Shown here piece after piece: positions 1-8,942 of a stretch of DNA of 64,000 bases. Under the pieces are notes generated by a model. It made no database searches. It was given only the letters and a program-made list of their open reading frames with translations, and was not told the origin of the DNA. Every line of letters starts with the position of its first letter. The stretch's first letter is position 1. The DNA lies in assembly GCA_947493695.1 (NCBI GenBank), contig CANLSF010000001.1, positions 310,001 through 374,000 of the forward strand, written 5' to 3'. The stretch comes from an uncultured Kiloniellaceae bacterium. Its GTDB lineage: Bacteria; Pseudomonadota; Alphaproteobacteria; Kiloniellales; Kiloniellaceae. Made by a program: the position numbers and the translations under genes.

Positions 1-623
1 ACGTCATCTACGACGCGCTCCGGGATGCGATCATCCGGGGTGAAATGGCGGAAGGCGAGACGATCCGCCAGGAAAGCGTCGCGAAGCTCTTCAGCGTCAG
101 TCGCATTCCCGTCCGTGAAGCGCTCAAACGTCTGGAGGCCCAGGGCCTGGTGACTTCGGTTCGCTACAAGGGTGTGGTGGTGGCTTCCATGTCGCCCAGC
201 GAAATCGCGGAAATATTCGAGTTCCGCGTCCTGGTCGAATCCAAAGTCGTTGAATATGCCGTCGAAGCCATGACACCCGAGTCGTTGGAGCTGGCAAAAG
301 GCTATTGCGAAGCCTTCGCCGAGGAGACCAATCCCGCCAGATGGGGCGATCTCAACCGCCTGTTCCATTCAGCGCTCTACCGGGACTCAGGTCGGCCCTA
401 CTACCTGGAAATCGTTCAAAGCGCCAACGACCGGGTCGAGCGTTATGTTCGCGCCCAGCTCGATCTGACCGAGGGCATGGCCCGCGCCAGACGCGACCAC
501 GAAGCTATTCTGGAGGCCTGCTTCAAGCGCGACGCCCGCAAGGCGGTCAACCTGACCGCCAGCCACATCCATAATGCCGGACAGGCCCTGATCCGCTTCC
601 TGCAAAAGCGTAGTGAAGCTTAA
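1..623 (+). CDS. GntR/FadR (FCD) family transcriptional regulator, 5' end cut by window
   Basis: Reading in frame from base 3, the protein starts inside the winged-helix domain (VIYDALRDAIIRGEM, then a recognition helix with SRIPVREALKRLEAQGL) and continues into an all-helical FCD ligand-binding domain containing FEFRVLVES and a C-terminal DHEAILEA helix. The true start lies left of the window. Regulators of this family bind small organic acids and usually repress nearby catabolic genes. Its stop codon overlaps the stop of the convergent TPP-enzyme gene by 4 nt, so the two genes share an end, not a promoter. The target cannot be told from this window. Confidence 0.93.
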   Translation, partial: VIYDALRDAIIRGEMAEGETIRQESVAKLFSVSRIPVREALKRLEAQGLVTSVRYKGVVVASMSPSEIAEIFEFRVLVESKVVEYAVEAMTPESLELAKGYCEAFAEETNPARWGDLNRLFHSALYRDSGRPYYLEIVQSANDRVERYVRAQLDLTEGMARARRDHEAILEACFKRDARKAVNLTASHIHNAGQALIRFLQKRSEA

Positions 624-2170
624 GGCATAATCGCTTCAATGAGGTAAGGCCGCTTCTCGGCAAAGCCCCGCTGCAAGGCTGCCGTCAGATCTTCGACCGT
701 CTCCACGGCTTCACCTGCAACTCCGAAACCCTTTGCAAGGTCTACCCAGCCAATGGTCGGACGCCGCAGATCAAGCATGCCAAGCGCATTCTTGCCCACC
801 GACTTCACACCGACGTTCGCCATCTCGCCCTTCAAGATCCGATACTCCCGGTTGGCGAAAATCAGCGTCACCACATGCTGTTCCTCACGCGCCTGGGTCC
901 AGAGAGCCTGTAGCGAGTACGCGCCGGAGCCATCGGCCTGAAGAGCCAGAACCGGCCGGTCCGGACAGGCCGTCGCCGCACCGGTGGCCAGCGGAAAACC
1001 GCCACCGATCGCACCGCCGGTGAGTTGCAGCCAGTCATGAGCCACAGCGCCCCGGGTAATTCCGTCCAGACTTCGACCCGATGTAATCGCCTCGTCGATA
1101 ACAATCGTATTTTCCGGCAGGGAGCGAGCGATCACGGCGGCAGCCGCATCGGGTGTAATCGACCCAGTCGGTGCGTCGGGTAGGGCGAGCTCGGTGACAG
1201 GAGCTGCCATATTCTGCGCACCAAGAGCCTCGCAGACCGCCGTAAGCGCCGCCGGAATATCCTGGCGAACAGAAGCGACAGGAATGACCTCACATCCTTC
1301 GGGGAACACTCGGCTTGGCTTCCCGGGATAAGCAAAGAACGCGACCGGCTCATCCGCACCAAAGGAGAGAACCACCTCGAACTCAGCCAGACGCGCGAGC
1401 GCAACATCGACCGGATAGGCGATACGCTCGACCGGCACCCGCCCGGCACCACGCATGGTGCGGCGATTGCTGGTCGGCGCGAATAGTTCACAACCGGATA
1501 CCGCTGCAATCTTCCCGGCAAGCTCCAGATTATCCGCCATCAGCGCCTGATCGCCCAGTAACAGCGCGACCTTGCGCCCACTGCGCAGCCAATCGACGGC
1601 GGAGGTAATGGCTTCTTCGATTGGCGCCAAAGGCTTGGGTGGTTCGACTGGGGACGCAGGCCCCGTTGCATCACTCCAGGCGCAGTCCGCCGGCAGGATC
1701 AGAGTGGCGATGTGCCCAGGTGCCTGTTTGGCCGCAGCAATGGCTTCGGCGGCGTCACCAGCAACACGGTGCGACGTTTTGCTGGAGCGCACCCAGTCCG
1801 ATACCGGACGCGCAATGCCCTCGACATCGGATGTCAGCGGCGCATCGAAGTGTCCATGATAAGTGGCATGGTCTCCGACGACGTTGACGACCTGCGAGCG
1901 CGCCCGCTTCGCGTTGTGCAAATTGGCAAGGCCGTTACCGAGACCAGGTCCCAGGTGCAGCAGGGTCGCGGCGGGTTTTCCGGCCATCCGCGCATATCCG
2001 TCCGCCGCTCCGGTGACGACGGTTTCGTGCAAACCGAGGACACACTTCATGTCAGGATGTTCATCGAGCGCTGCAACAAAATGCATCTCGGAGGTGCCGG
2101 GGTTGGAAAAACATACATCAACCCCTGCCCCGAGCAGGGTCTTCACCAAAGTCTGCGCGCCGTTCATCAC
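620..2170 (-). CDS. Acetolactate-synthase-like thiamine pyrophosphate enzyme
   Basis: The 516-residue protein has the three-domain layout of the IlvB/benzoylformate decarboxylase superfamily. The N-terminal PYR domain carries the conserved catalytic Glu near residue 49 (GLHETVVTGAADGYARM). A central Rossmann-like domain follows, and the C-terminal PP domain carries a TPP/Mg motif (ADGSGAYSLQ ... FANREY). It would decarboxylate a 2-oxoacid and may ligate or reduce the product. At 516 residues it is shorter than typical biosynthetic IlvB, and no small regulatory subunit gene is adjacent, so a catabolic role is more likely than valine synthesis. The substrate is not determinable from sequence. 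A LacI regulator gene lies upstream on the same strand after a 114-nt gap. Confidence 0.88.
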   Translation of the reverse strand: MMNGAQTLVKTLLGAGVDVCFSNPGTSEMHFVAALDEHPDMKCVLGLHETVVTGAADGYARMAGKPAATLLHLGPGLGNGLANLHNAKRARSQVVNVVGDHATYHGHFDAPLTSDVEGIARPVSDWVRSSKTSHRVAGDAAEAIAAAKQAPGHIATLILPADCAWSDATGPASPVEPPKPLAPIEEAITSAVDWLRSGRKVALLLGDQALMADNLELAGKIAAVSGCELFAPTSNRRTMRGAGRVPVERIAYPVDVALARLAEFEVVLSFGADEPVAFFAYPGKPSRVFPEGCEVIPVASVRQDIPAALTAVCEALGAQNMAAPVTELALPDAPTGSITPDAAAAVIARSLPENTIVIDEAITSGRSLDGITRGAVAHDWLQLTGGAIGGGFPLATGAATACPDRPVLALQADGSGAYSLQALWTQAREEQHVVTLIFANREYRILKGEMANVGVKSVGKNALGMLDLRRPTIGWVDLAKGFGVAGEAVETVEDLTAALQRGFAEKRPYLIEAIMP

Positions 2171-2284
2171 CTAGCCATCCTCACCAAAGTTCGAGATTGT
2201 GATCGCTCTCGAGCGGAGCGATTAAGTTGCTGCCTTCGCTTATGCATCGCTGCTGCGCTCAAGGCAAGGACAGCCACAGGCGAT

Positions 2285-3301
2285 TTAGCGCGGAAAAGGG
2301 TTGAGTTTCTTCGGAGTCGAATCGCGTACAACCAGGCGGGTTTTGATGCGATGAATCCGAGCAGGCAGATCCGGTTGCGCCAAGCGGGTTTCCAGCATTT
2401 CGATAATCGTGTCGACAATCTGGGCGACCGGGTAATCAATTGTGGTCAGGCGGAAATTCGGCCAGGACGCCAGTTCCGTATTGTCGAAGCCGATCACAGC
2501 AACGTCCTCCGGCACCGAAAGGCCGAGGGCGGCTGCGGCCTGGAGGACGCCGATGGCCGCCATATCGTTGATGCAAAAGACCCCATCCGGGCGATCGGAT
2601 CCCGACAGCAGTTCCATCGCCACTTCGAAACCGGTCATCTCCTCCGACTGTCGGATCTTGGCGGCGACAGCAAGTTCCCTGCCCGCCTCCCTGAGGGCAT
2701 CTTCCAGGCCTTCCCGGCGCTCCTGATCGGAGAAGGCATAGTAAGTGCCGCCGATATAGGCAATACGCCGGCAGCCGGAACGCATCAGAAGCTCCCCGGC
2801 CATCCGCCCGCCACCTTTATTGTCGGCCAGGACACTGTCGATCCCCGGTGAGTCGATATTGCGTCCACTGAGGATTACTGGAACCCCCAGTTTTGCGCAC
2901 TTTAGACAAGCTTCACGGGTCATGGTTCCAGCAGCAACAACCGCTGCGTCAACCTGGTAATCAAGCGCGCCCATCAGTTCGTCGTCAATGGCTCCCAGAT
3001 CCACGACAGGTGTGAGCAGCAGTTTCTTTCCACGTCGCGCCAGATGATCGGCCAGTCCGTCCACAAGCGCTGCGTCAAATACATTGGAAGTCGCCCCGAT
3101 GACCAGAGCCACCAGATTCGTTTGCGCGTTGATCATGCTGCGCGCGAGCGCATTGGGCCGATAGCCAAGCTGATCGGCCGCCGCCATCACCTTCGCACGC
3201 ATGCGCGGCGAAGCGCTTCCGTTGATGGAGAGCACGCGCGAAACCGCGGCGATGGATACCCCTGCCAACTCGGCCACATCCTTGATGGTCGCGCGTGCCA
3301 T
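2285..3301 (-). CDS. LacI family transcriptional regulator
   Basis: The N-terminal LacI helix-turn-helix is clear (TIKDVAELAGVSIAAVSRVL, with hinge region LGYRPNALARSM). It is followed by a periplasmic-binding-protein-like effector domain with the usual VIGFDNTELASW near residue 270. Its length of 338 residues is normal. It is likely a repressor of sugar or organic-acid genes. It lies just upstream of the TPP enzyme on the same strand, so it may control that gene and itself, but no operator was identified with confidence. The 114 nt between them hold no obvious terminator. Confidence 0.94.
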   Translation of the reverse strand: MARATIKDVAELAGVSIAAVSRVLSINGSASPRMRAKVMAAADQLGYRPNALARSMINAQTNLVALVIGATSNVFDAALVDGLADHLARRGKKLLLTPVVDLGAIDDELMGALDYQVDAAVVAAGTMTREACLKCAKLGVPVILSGRNIDSPGIDSVLADNKGGGRMAGELLMRSGCRRIAYIGGTYYAFSDQERREGLEDALREAGRELAVAAKIRQSEEMTGFEVAMELLSGSDRPDGVFCINDMAAIGVLQAAAALGLSVPEDVAVIGFDNTELASWPNFRLTTIDYPVAQIVDTIIEMLETRLAQPDLPARIHRIKTRLVVRDSTPKKLNPFPR

Positions 3302-3521
3302 AATTCCGTTCAGACTCTTTACTGCTTGCGAAACAGAAAGCCGACCTTATCGACAAGCCCGCACAAAGGGAACACGAAGCTTTGAAAGAGCAAATAATGG
3401 GCAAAAACAGAAGTTCTCTACGAAACCTGGGTGTGGCGAATGAAGTCCAAAAAGCATCTTGGCAATGCACCTTTCGCCTTCACCCGCCACGCCTTTTCGA
3501 TATGCGCGTGCGCAACGATAG

Positions 3522-3914
3522 TTAGGACTTAGGAAGATCGATAATGATAAGCACTGCGGGTTGGTCACTTGCATTCTTCACCCAGTGCTCCGTATCAGCC
3601 GTTTCGTTCCAGGTTTCGCCCGCCTTGAACGTCCGTTTCTCGCCACTACGGATTTCCACGATTTCGCCGCGCTCAACATAGACGATACCGGGGCGCATCG
3701 CGTGAGAATGCAATGACGTTGCACCACCGGGCTCAAAAGTGACCCTGCGGGCACGCAGTTGATAGTTGGACATTACAGGTATCTGCGCAGCCAGTTCGTG
3801 TGCCTCTAGCGCGACAGCAGACAAGCCGTGTGTTTTCTCGGGGGCTTTCCCGCTTGCGAAGGCGGGAGACGACATGACGAGTGTCAGAAGTGCGATAAGA
3901 GCGGTCTGTTTCAT
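3522..3914 (-). CDS. Exported small cupin-domain protein
   Basis: I chose the ATG at 3914 because it opens directly onto a Sec signal peptide (MKQTALIALLTLVMSSPAFA), giving about 130 residues. An upstream in-frame ATG at 3965 would add 17 non-signal residues. The mature part is one cupin barrel with metal-ligand-type motifs: SLHSHAMRPGIVYVERGE holds two His and a Glu, and a later His lies in DTEHWVKN. Such proteins are periplasmic metal-binding cupins of undefined substrate. The gene is divergent from a LysR regulator 105 bp away, an arrangement that suggests direct control. Confidence 0.85.
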   Translation of the reverse strand: MKQTALIALLTLVMSSPAFASGKAPEKTHGLSAVALEAHELAAQIPVMSNYQLRARRVTFEPGGATSLHSHAMRPGIVYVERGEIVEIRSGEKRTFKAGETWNETADTEHWVKNASDQPAVLIIIDLPKS

Positions 3915-4019
3915 CGTTTTAATCCATGTTTGGGTTCGAGATATCCAAAAACTAGGTATTGCCAATCCGATTGAAAATTGACGATATTTGCGCAGAGCTT
4001 GTGCAAAAATGATCGGGCC

Positions 4020-4937
4020 ATGTCAGACTGGAGTGATCTTAAATATGTACTGGAAACAGTACGGCGTGGCGGAATAAGCGGCGCAGGACGTGCACTGGGC
4101 GTCAACCACGCAACCGTGTCGCGCAGGATAAACGCCGCCGAGCAGGCCATCGGCACCCTGCTCTTCGACCGGCTCCCAGGCGGTTATGCGCCGACGGAAG
4201 CGGGCCTAGAGGCCGCGCGAACGGCTGAGTTGATGGAGAAAGCCGACGCTGACTTAAGCCGTGCTATCGGTGCACGGGATCACAAAATGAGTGGCCCTCT
4301 GACCATCACGGCTCCGCAGTTGCTGCTGGAAGGCGTCTTGATGCCGATTCTTGAAAAATTTCGTACGGCCAACCCTGCTGTGAAACTCACTGTCCTGGCA
4401 TCCGCAGACATTCTAAATCTGTCGCGCCGGGAAGCGGACGTCGCGGTTCGGATCTCAAACAACCCCGTCGAAACCCTCTTTGGTGCGCGCGTCGCGGAAC
4501 AGCGTGTGGCGGTTTATACCAACCGCGAATATTTAAAACTGCAAGGCAGCAACCCAGGCAAAAGCCTGAACTGGATCATGCTCCAACACTGGTCTGAAAT
4601 TCCGTCTGACATCACATCTGTTTGGCCGGAGACAAAGATTTCCCTAACCCTCGACAACCTCGGAGCGGTTCGGAGTGCCATTCGCGCCGGTGCAGGGGCT
4701 GCCCGCATACCCTGTTTTCTGGGCGAAGAGGACCCGGACCTGGTGCGTCTGCCACACCTGCCAACTTTTCCTTACTCAAATATCTGGGTTCTCACACACA
4801 ACGACCTACGGCGCGTTAAAAGAATTGGAGCCTTTATGGAATTCATAACAGCGCGCTTGAGAGCACGGCGGGGCCTGTTCGAAGGATTGCCTCCGCACGC
4901 CGAACAAAAAAACAGCACGCGAAGCCCTTCGAACTGA
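4020..4937 (+). CDS. LysR family transcriptional regulator
   Basis: The start at 4020 (MSDWSDLKYVLETVRRGG) is preferred over the ATG at 3978 because it begins exactly at the LysR winged helix; the HTH reads GRALGVNHATVSRRINAAE. The C-terminal part is a type 2 periplasmic-binding-like effector domain (PLTITAPQLLLEGVL; ADVAVRISNNP). It is about 305 residues, normal for the family and closest in feel to the subgroup that regulates neighbouring enzymes or transporters. It diverges from the cupin gene, its likely target, and converges on livF. Confidence 0.93.
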   Translation: MSDWSDLKYVLETVRRGGISGAGRALGVNHATVSRRINAAEQAIGTLLFDRLPGGYAPTEAGLEAARTAELMEKADADLSRAIGARDHKMSGPLTITAPQLLLEGVLMPILEKFRTANPAVKLTVLASADILNLSRREADVAVRISNNPVETLFGARVAEQRVAVYTNREYLKLQGSNPGKSLNWIMLQHWSEIPSDITSVWPETKISLTLDNLGAVRSAIRAGAGAARIPCFLGEEDPDLVRLPHLPTFPYSNIWVLTHNDLRRVKRIGAFMEFITARLRARRGLFEGLPPHAEQKNSTRSPSN

Positions 4938-5028
4938 CGTCCGAAACCTCCATCCTCAATCACAGCGAACTGCACATACTGCAAAGGTTAGCCGCTGCGG
5001 ACCCCGCGGCAGCCCCAGGCCCAGATCT

Positions 5029-5793
5029 TCAGATCGCGAGGTATTCCTGGCGCAGGTCTTCGTTGTCGAGCACTTCCTGCGCGGTCCCGTCGAAAGCCAC
5101 TTGGCCCATATCGAGAATAATCGCACGGTCCGCCAGATGCAGCGCCGCAATCGCGTTTTGCTCAACGATGATCGTCGTCAGGCCAAGGCCTTTGATCTCT
5201 TCCAGGATCCGCTCGATTTCCTGCACGATCACCGGTGCCAGGCCTTCGTAGGGCTCGTCCAGAAGCAACAGCTTCACGTCCCGCGCCAAAGCCCGCGCGA
5301 CAGCCAGCATCTGCTGTTCGCCGCCCGACATGGTGACACCTTCCTGCTTACGCCGTTCGGCCAAACGTGGAAAGTGCTCGTAGAGGCGTTCGATCGACCA
5401 GCCCTTCGGCTCAGCAATCTGTGCCAGCTGCAGGTTTTCCTCGACGGTCAGGCCGGGAATGATCCGCCGGTCTTCCGGCACCAGTCCAACCCCGAACTGC
5501 GACGCCTGATAATCGCTCATTTCGTGAAGCGGCTTATGGTCCAGCCAGATCTCACCGTGCGTAAGCTGCGGGTCCGACATACGGGCGATGGTCCGCAGAG
5601 TGGAGGTCTTGCCCGCACCGTTACGTCCCAGAAGCGCGACGATCTCGCCTTCGCGAATGTCAAAGCTGACACCCTGGACGATATAACTCTCGCCGTAATA
5701 GCCGTGAATATCCCAGCAGGAAAAGAATGCCGGGCCTTTGGCTTTCTCTGGAGCTGCCGTGGTTTGCGGCGCTGAGGTTTCAGTCATGCTCAT
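5029..5793 (-). CDS. livF: Branched-chain amino acid-type ABC transporter ATP-binding protein LivF
   Basis: This is a 254-residue ABC ATPase with Walker A GRNGAGKTS, signature MSGGEQQMLAVARAL and Walker B LLLLDEPYEGLAP. The LivF branch is recognisable from the short C-terminus and the order of genes. Its ATG overlaps the livG stop as ATGA. It energises import by the LivHM channel in the inner membrane. An N-terminal extension of about 25 residues rich in Ala, Thr and Pro precedes the domain. Confidence 0.93.
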   Translation of the reverse strand: MSMTETSAPQTTAAPEKAKGPAFFSCWDIHGYYGESYIVQGVSFDIREGEIVALLGRNGAGKTSTLRTIARMSDPQLTHGEIWLDHKPLHEMSDYQASQFGVGLVPEDRRIIPGLTVEENLQLAQIAEPKGWSIERLYEHFPRLAERRKQEGVTMSGGEQQMLAVARALARDVKLLLLDEPYEGLAPVIVQEIERILEEIKGLGLTTIIVEQNAIAALHLADRAIILDMGQVAFDGTAQEVLDNEDLRQEYLAI

Positions 5794-6545
5794 AGGTGCG
5801 CCCCTCCCAAGTAGGCTTCCTGGACCCGTGGGTCGCCCTTGATATCCTGCGGCGCGCCCTCGGCGATTACCGTCCCTTGCGCCAGAACGCTGATCTTGCT
5901 GGCAAGCGAAAAGACCACATGCATATCGTGTTCGATCACGATCTTGGTAATCCCGCGCTCGCCGATCCGCTTCAGCAGATCGATGGTATTGTTGGTATCC
6001 GCGCGCGACATGCCTGCGGTCGGCTCATCAAGCAACAGCAACTTTGGTTCCTGGACCAAGCACATGGCCAATTCAAGGCGGCGCTTGTCGCCGCGCGACA
6101 GGCTGTCGGCGTGCATCTCCCGCTTTTCCACCAGCCCGACATCATCCAGGATATGCTCGGCCTTTTCACGGATCTCTGCCGCCTGATCCACCCGCCCCCA
6201 GGCGTTGACGGTGTAGGCGCCATCGCGTTTGGCCAGCGTCGGAATCATAACGTTTTCGATCAGCGAGAGATCGCCAAAGATCTCCGGTGTCTGAAATACG
6301 CGTGCCACACCAGCCTGATTGATCTCATGCGGCGCGATACCCAGCAGCGAAGTTCCGTCAAACATCACCGAACCGGTATCGGGCTTCAAACGTCCGACAA
6401 AGCAGTTCAGCAATGTGGACTTACCGGCACCGTTCGGGCCGATGATGGCGTGCACGGCCCCTTCTTCCACGTCGAGATTGACGTTGTGCAGGGCCTTCAA
6501 TCCGCCGAAGCTTTTGTTGACATCCTGAACCTGGAGGATTCCCAT
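5790..6545 (-). CDS. livG: Branched-chain amino acid-type ABC transporter ATP-binding protein LivG
   Basis: The 251-residue ATPase has Walker A GPNGAGKST, Walker B LLLLDEPTAGMS and H-loop EHDMHVVFSLA. The signature motif reads LSRGDKRRLELAM instead of the common LSYGxQR, a variation seen in the Liv/Urt group. It pairs with LivF and docks on LivHM. It sits 14 nt downstream of livM in the same leftward operon. Confidence 0.92.
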   Translation of the reverse strand: MGILQVQDVNKSFGGLKALHNVNLDVEEGAVHAIIGPNGAGKSTLLNCFVGRLKPDTGSVMFDGTSLLGIAPHEINQAGVARVFQTPEIFGDLSLIENVMIPTLAKRDGAYTVNAWGRVDQAAEIREKAEHILDDVGLVEKREMHADSLSRGDKRRLELAMCLVQEPKLLLLDEPTAGMSRADTNNTIDLLKRIGERGITKIVIEHDMHVVFSLASKISVLAQGTVIAEGAPQDIKGDPRVQEAYLGGAHL

Positions 6546-6559
6546 TTTTACTTCCTCCC

Positions 6560-7705
6560 CTATTCCGCTATCTGCGGTTGATGTGAAGTGGCGCTCTTCT
6601 TTTCCCGCTTTTTCAAAACGTAAGCGCGAATTCTCTGCGCACCTTCAACCAGTCCGCCGGGCAGATAGATCACGATGACCATGAAAAGAAGACCGAGTGT
6701 GAGATGCCAACCCTCGCCGACGAACAACCCGACGACCGACACCACCACGTCCTGCAGCCCATCCGGAAGGAAAGCGAAGATGTTGTTCAGGGTAGATTCG
6801 TTGAAGGCGGAGAAAATGTTTTCGAAGTACTTGATGATGACCGCGCCCAGCATCGGCCCCAGCAAGGTGCCGACACCGCCCAGGATCGTCATCAGCACCA
6901 CCTCGCCCGATGCCGTCCATTGCATGCGCTCCGCACCAGCTAGTGGATCAGTTACCGCCAGCAAAGACCCGGCAAGACCTGCATACATACCCGAGATCAC
7001 AAAAGCGGTCAGGGCGTAAGGACGGGTGTTGAGACCAGTATAGCTCATCCGGTTCTGGTTGGATTTGATCGCCTTCAGCATCATGCCAAAAGGCGAGCGT
7101 GTGATCCTGAGCGAGAGATAAAATCCGATGATCAGCAGGACAGCGCAGAAATAAAAACCGCTGTAGCCGCTCATGGCGATACCGAAGAAGTTCGTGGAAG
7201 GAATACCAGCTCCCACCTCAACGAACATCGCGTCCACAATACGCGGATCACTCTTGGCAAGTTGCAGACCGGTCTCGCCGTTGGTAATCGGCGTGAGGAC
7301 CGAATAAGCGAGGTTATAGGACATCTGCGCGAACGCGAGCGTCAGGATCGAGAAGTAAATGCCGGACCTGCGCAGCGAAATAAAACCGATCAGGAAGGAA
7401 AAAGCCCCTGCCACCAGTACGGCGAAGATCACCGCAGGCACGACGTTCATGCTCAGCAGCTTGAAGGACCAGACGGCGGTGTAGGAACCGACCCCCAGAA
7501 AAGCTGCGTGTCCGAAGGAAAGATAGCCGGTCAACCCGAAGAGGATATTGAAACCGATCGCGAAGATGCCGAAGATCGCAAACTTCTGCATCAGATCGGG
7601 ATAGCTTGCCCCGATCGGCATCAGCCAGATCGGCATGGTCAGAATGGCCAGGGCGAAGAGCCCCATCATTACGTTGTCATTTTGTGGTGTGATCTTACTC
7701 ATCAT
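6560..7705 (-). CDS. livM: Branched-chain amino acid-type ABC transporter permease LivM
   Basis: A polytopic inner-membrane protein of 381 residues with LivM landmarks: [20 protein letters not shown] near residue 60 and a C-terminal [18 protein letters not shown] coupling segment. A charged tail ([10 protein letters not shown]) follows the last membrane segment. Two consecutive ATGs at 7705 and 7702 could start it. The gene begins 3 nt after the livH stop, so the two are co-translated. Confidence 0.92.
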   Translation of the reverse strand: MMSKITPQNDNVMMGLFALAILTMPIWLMPIGASYPDLMQKFAIFGIFAIGFNILFGLTGYLSFGHAAFLGVGSYTAVWSFKLLSMNVVPAVIFAVLVAGAFSFLIGFISLRRSGIYFSILTLAFAQMSYNLAYSVLTPITNGETGLQLAKSDPRIVDAMFVEVGAGIPSTNFFGIAMSGYSGFYFCAVLLIIGFYLSLRITRSPFGMMLKAIKSNQNRMSYTGLNTRPYALTAFVISGMYAGLAGSLLAVTDPLAGAERMQWTASGEVVLMTILGGVGTLLGPMLGAVIIKYFENIFSAFNESTLNNIFAFLPDGLQDVVVSVVGLFVGEGWHLTLGLLFMVIVIYLPGGLVEGAQRIRAYVLKKREKKSATSHQPQIAE

Positions 7706-7708
7706 GGC

Positions 7709-8725
7709 TTAGTTCTCCATCACGCCCTTGCGGCCCAGAAGACCGCGAGGACGAACAAGAAGGATCACCACGGCGACGAGATAGATAATGATCTGATCGA
7801 TGCCGGGCAGGATGCTTTTGACTTCATTCATGGACGCAAAGGACTGCAGGATGCCAAGCAGGAAACCTGCGGCGACTGCACCGCCAAGCGACCCCATGCC
7901 GCCAACGACAACCACCACGAAGGACAACACCAGGAAGTCCATCCCCATGTGATAATCCGGCGGCAGGATCGGCGTGTACATCACACCGGCGAGACCTGCG
8001 ACCACAGCCGCCAGACCGAACACGATCGAAAAGCGGCGCTGAATATCGATCCCCAGCAACCCAACCGTTTCACGGTCCTGCATGCCTGCCCTGACCACCA
8101 TGCCGAAGGTCGTAAACTGCAGAAAGGAAAAGACACCGGCAATAACCACTGCGGCGAAAGCCAGATAGATCAGGCGCCACCAGGGATAAACCACCGTATT
8201 GCCCAGGCCGAGCCAGGCGCCGATGTTGGCGCTGCCGGCAACGACGTCCGGCGCGGGGGTGGGAATGGGGTTCGCGCCGAAGTTGGCCTTCACCAGTTCC
8301 TGAATGACAATTGCCAGACCGAAAGTGACCAGAATCTGCTCAGCGTGTGTCCGCTTGTAGAAGCGCTGGATCAAACCGCGCTCCATGACCAGGCCAATAA
8401 TCAACATGATCGGAATGGCCAGAAGGATCGAGATCGGCACCGAATAATCGATGATGATCGTACCGGTCTCACCGAACCAGGTCTCCAGATAGGGAACCTC
8501 TTTATAGGCCTCGAAAAAGGTGATGCTTTCGTCCTTCACCTTGACCGAAATCGTCAGAAGTTTCTGAACCGTCACCGCACAAAATGCGCCCAGCATGAAG
8601 AGGGCGCCGTGGGCGAAATTCACCACCCCGAGAGTGCCGAAGATCAGGGTCAGTCCAAGAGCAATCAGCGCGTAGGCGCCGCCCTTGTCCAGACCGTTCA
8701 GAAGTTGGAGCGCTAATGTGTCCAT
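7709..8725 (-). CDS. livH: Branched-chain amino acid-type ABC transporter permease LivH
   Basis: A 338-residue hydrophobic permease with LivH features: LNGLDKGGAYALIALGLTLI at the start, GVVNFAHGALFMLGAF, and the coupling region VVVGGMGSLGGAVAAGFLLG. An insertion of about 30 residues after the second membrane segment (around VKVKDESITFFEAYKEV) lengthens a periplasmic loop and is longer than in E. coli LivH. It is the first gene after the stem-loop that separates it from the binding-protein gene. Confidence 0.92.
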   Translation of the reverse strand: MDTLALQLLNGLDKGGAYALIALGLTLIFGTLGVVNFAHGALFMLGAFCAVTVQKLLTISVKVKDESITFFEAYKEVPYLETWFGETGTIIIDYSVPISILLAIPIMLIIGLVMERGLIQRFYKRTHAEQILVTFGLAIVIQELVKANFGANPIPTPAPDVVAGSANIGAWLGLGNTVVYPWWRLIYLAFAAVVIAGVFSFLQFTTFGMVVRAGMQDRETVGLLGIDIQRRFSIVFGLAAVVAGLAGVMYTPILPPDYHMGMDFLVLSFVVVVVGGMGSLGGAVAAGFLLGILQSFASMNEVKSILPGIDQIIIYLVAVVILLVRPRGLLGRKGVMEN

Positions 8726-8884
8726 GACCGTCCACCCGAAGAACGTAACGATTGTTGTCTAGTGCGATACCTGCGGACCCGCTCCGCGCACCTTCGGCGT
8801 CCTGATTCTGGAGGCCGGCGGTTGGAGATGAAATCCCGGAGAGTATCGCGGCTTCCGGGAAGGCAAGTTATGGTCCGATTGGCG

Positions 8885-8917
8885 ATCCCGTGGAAGGCAG
8901 TTTACCTTCCACGGGAT
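8885..8917 (-). promoter_or_regulatory. Intercistronic stem-loop after the Liv-type binding-protein gene
   Basis: A perfect 13-bp stem (8885-8897 with 8905-8917) closes a 7-nt loop, 26 nt past the stop of the binding-protein gene. No U-tract follows on the leftward transcript, so it is better read as an mRNA 3'-stabiliser or partial attenuator that lets the binding protein be made in excess over the permease than as a full terminator. Confidence 0.75.
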
Positions 8918-8942
8918 GACCGTAACAAACAGCGACTTCGGA

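Noticed and set aside
7262-8716. Long open frame (484 codons) antisense to livM/livH
   Set aside because: It lies wholly opposite clear permease genes and its product is rich in His, Asp, Arg and Gln with no hydrophobic core, as expected from the complement of membrane-protein codons.
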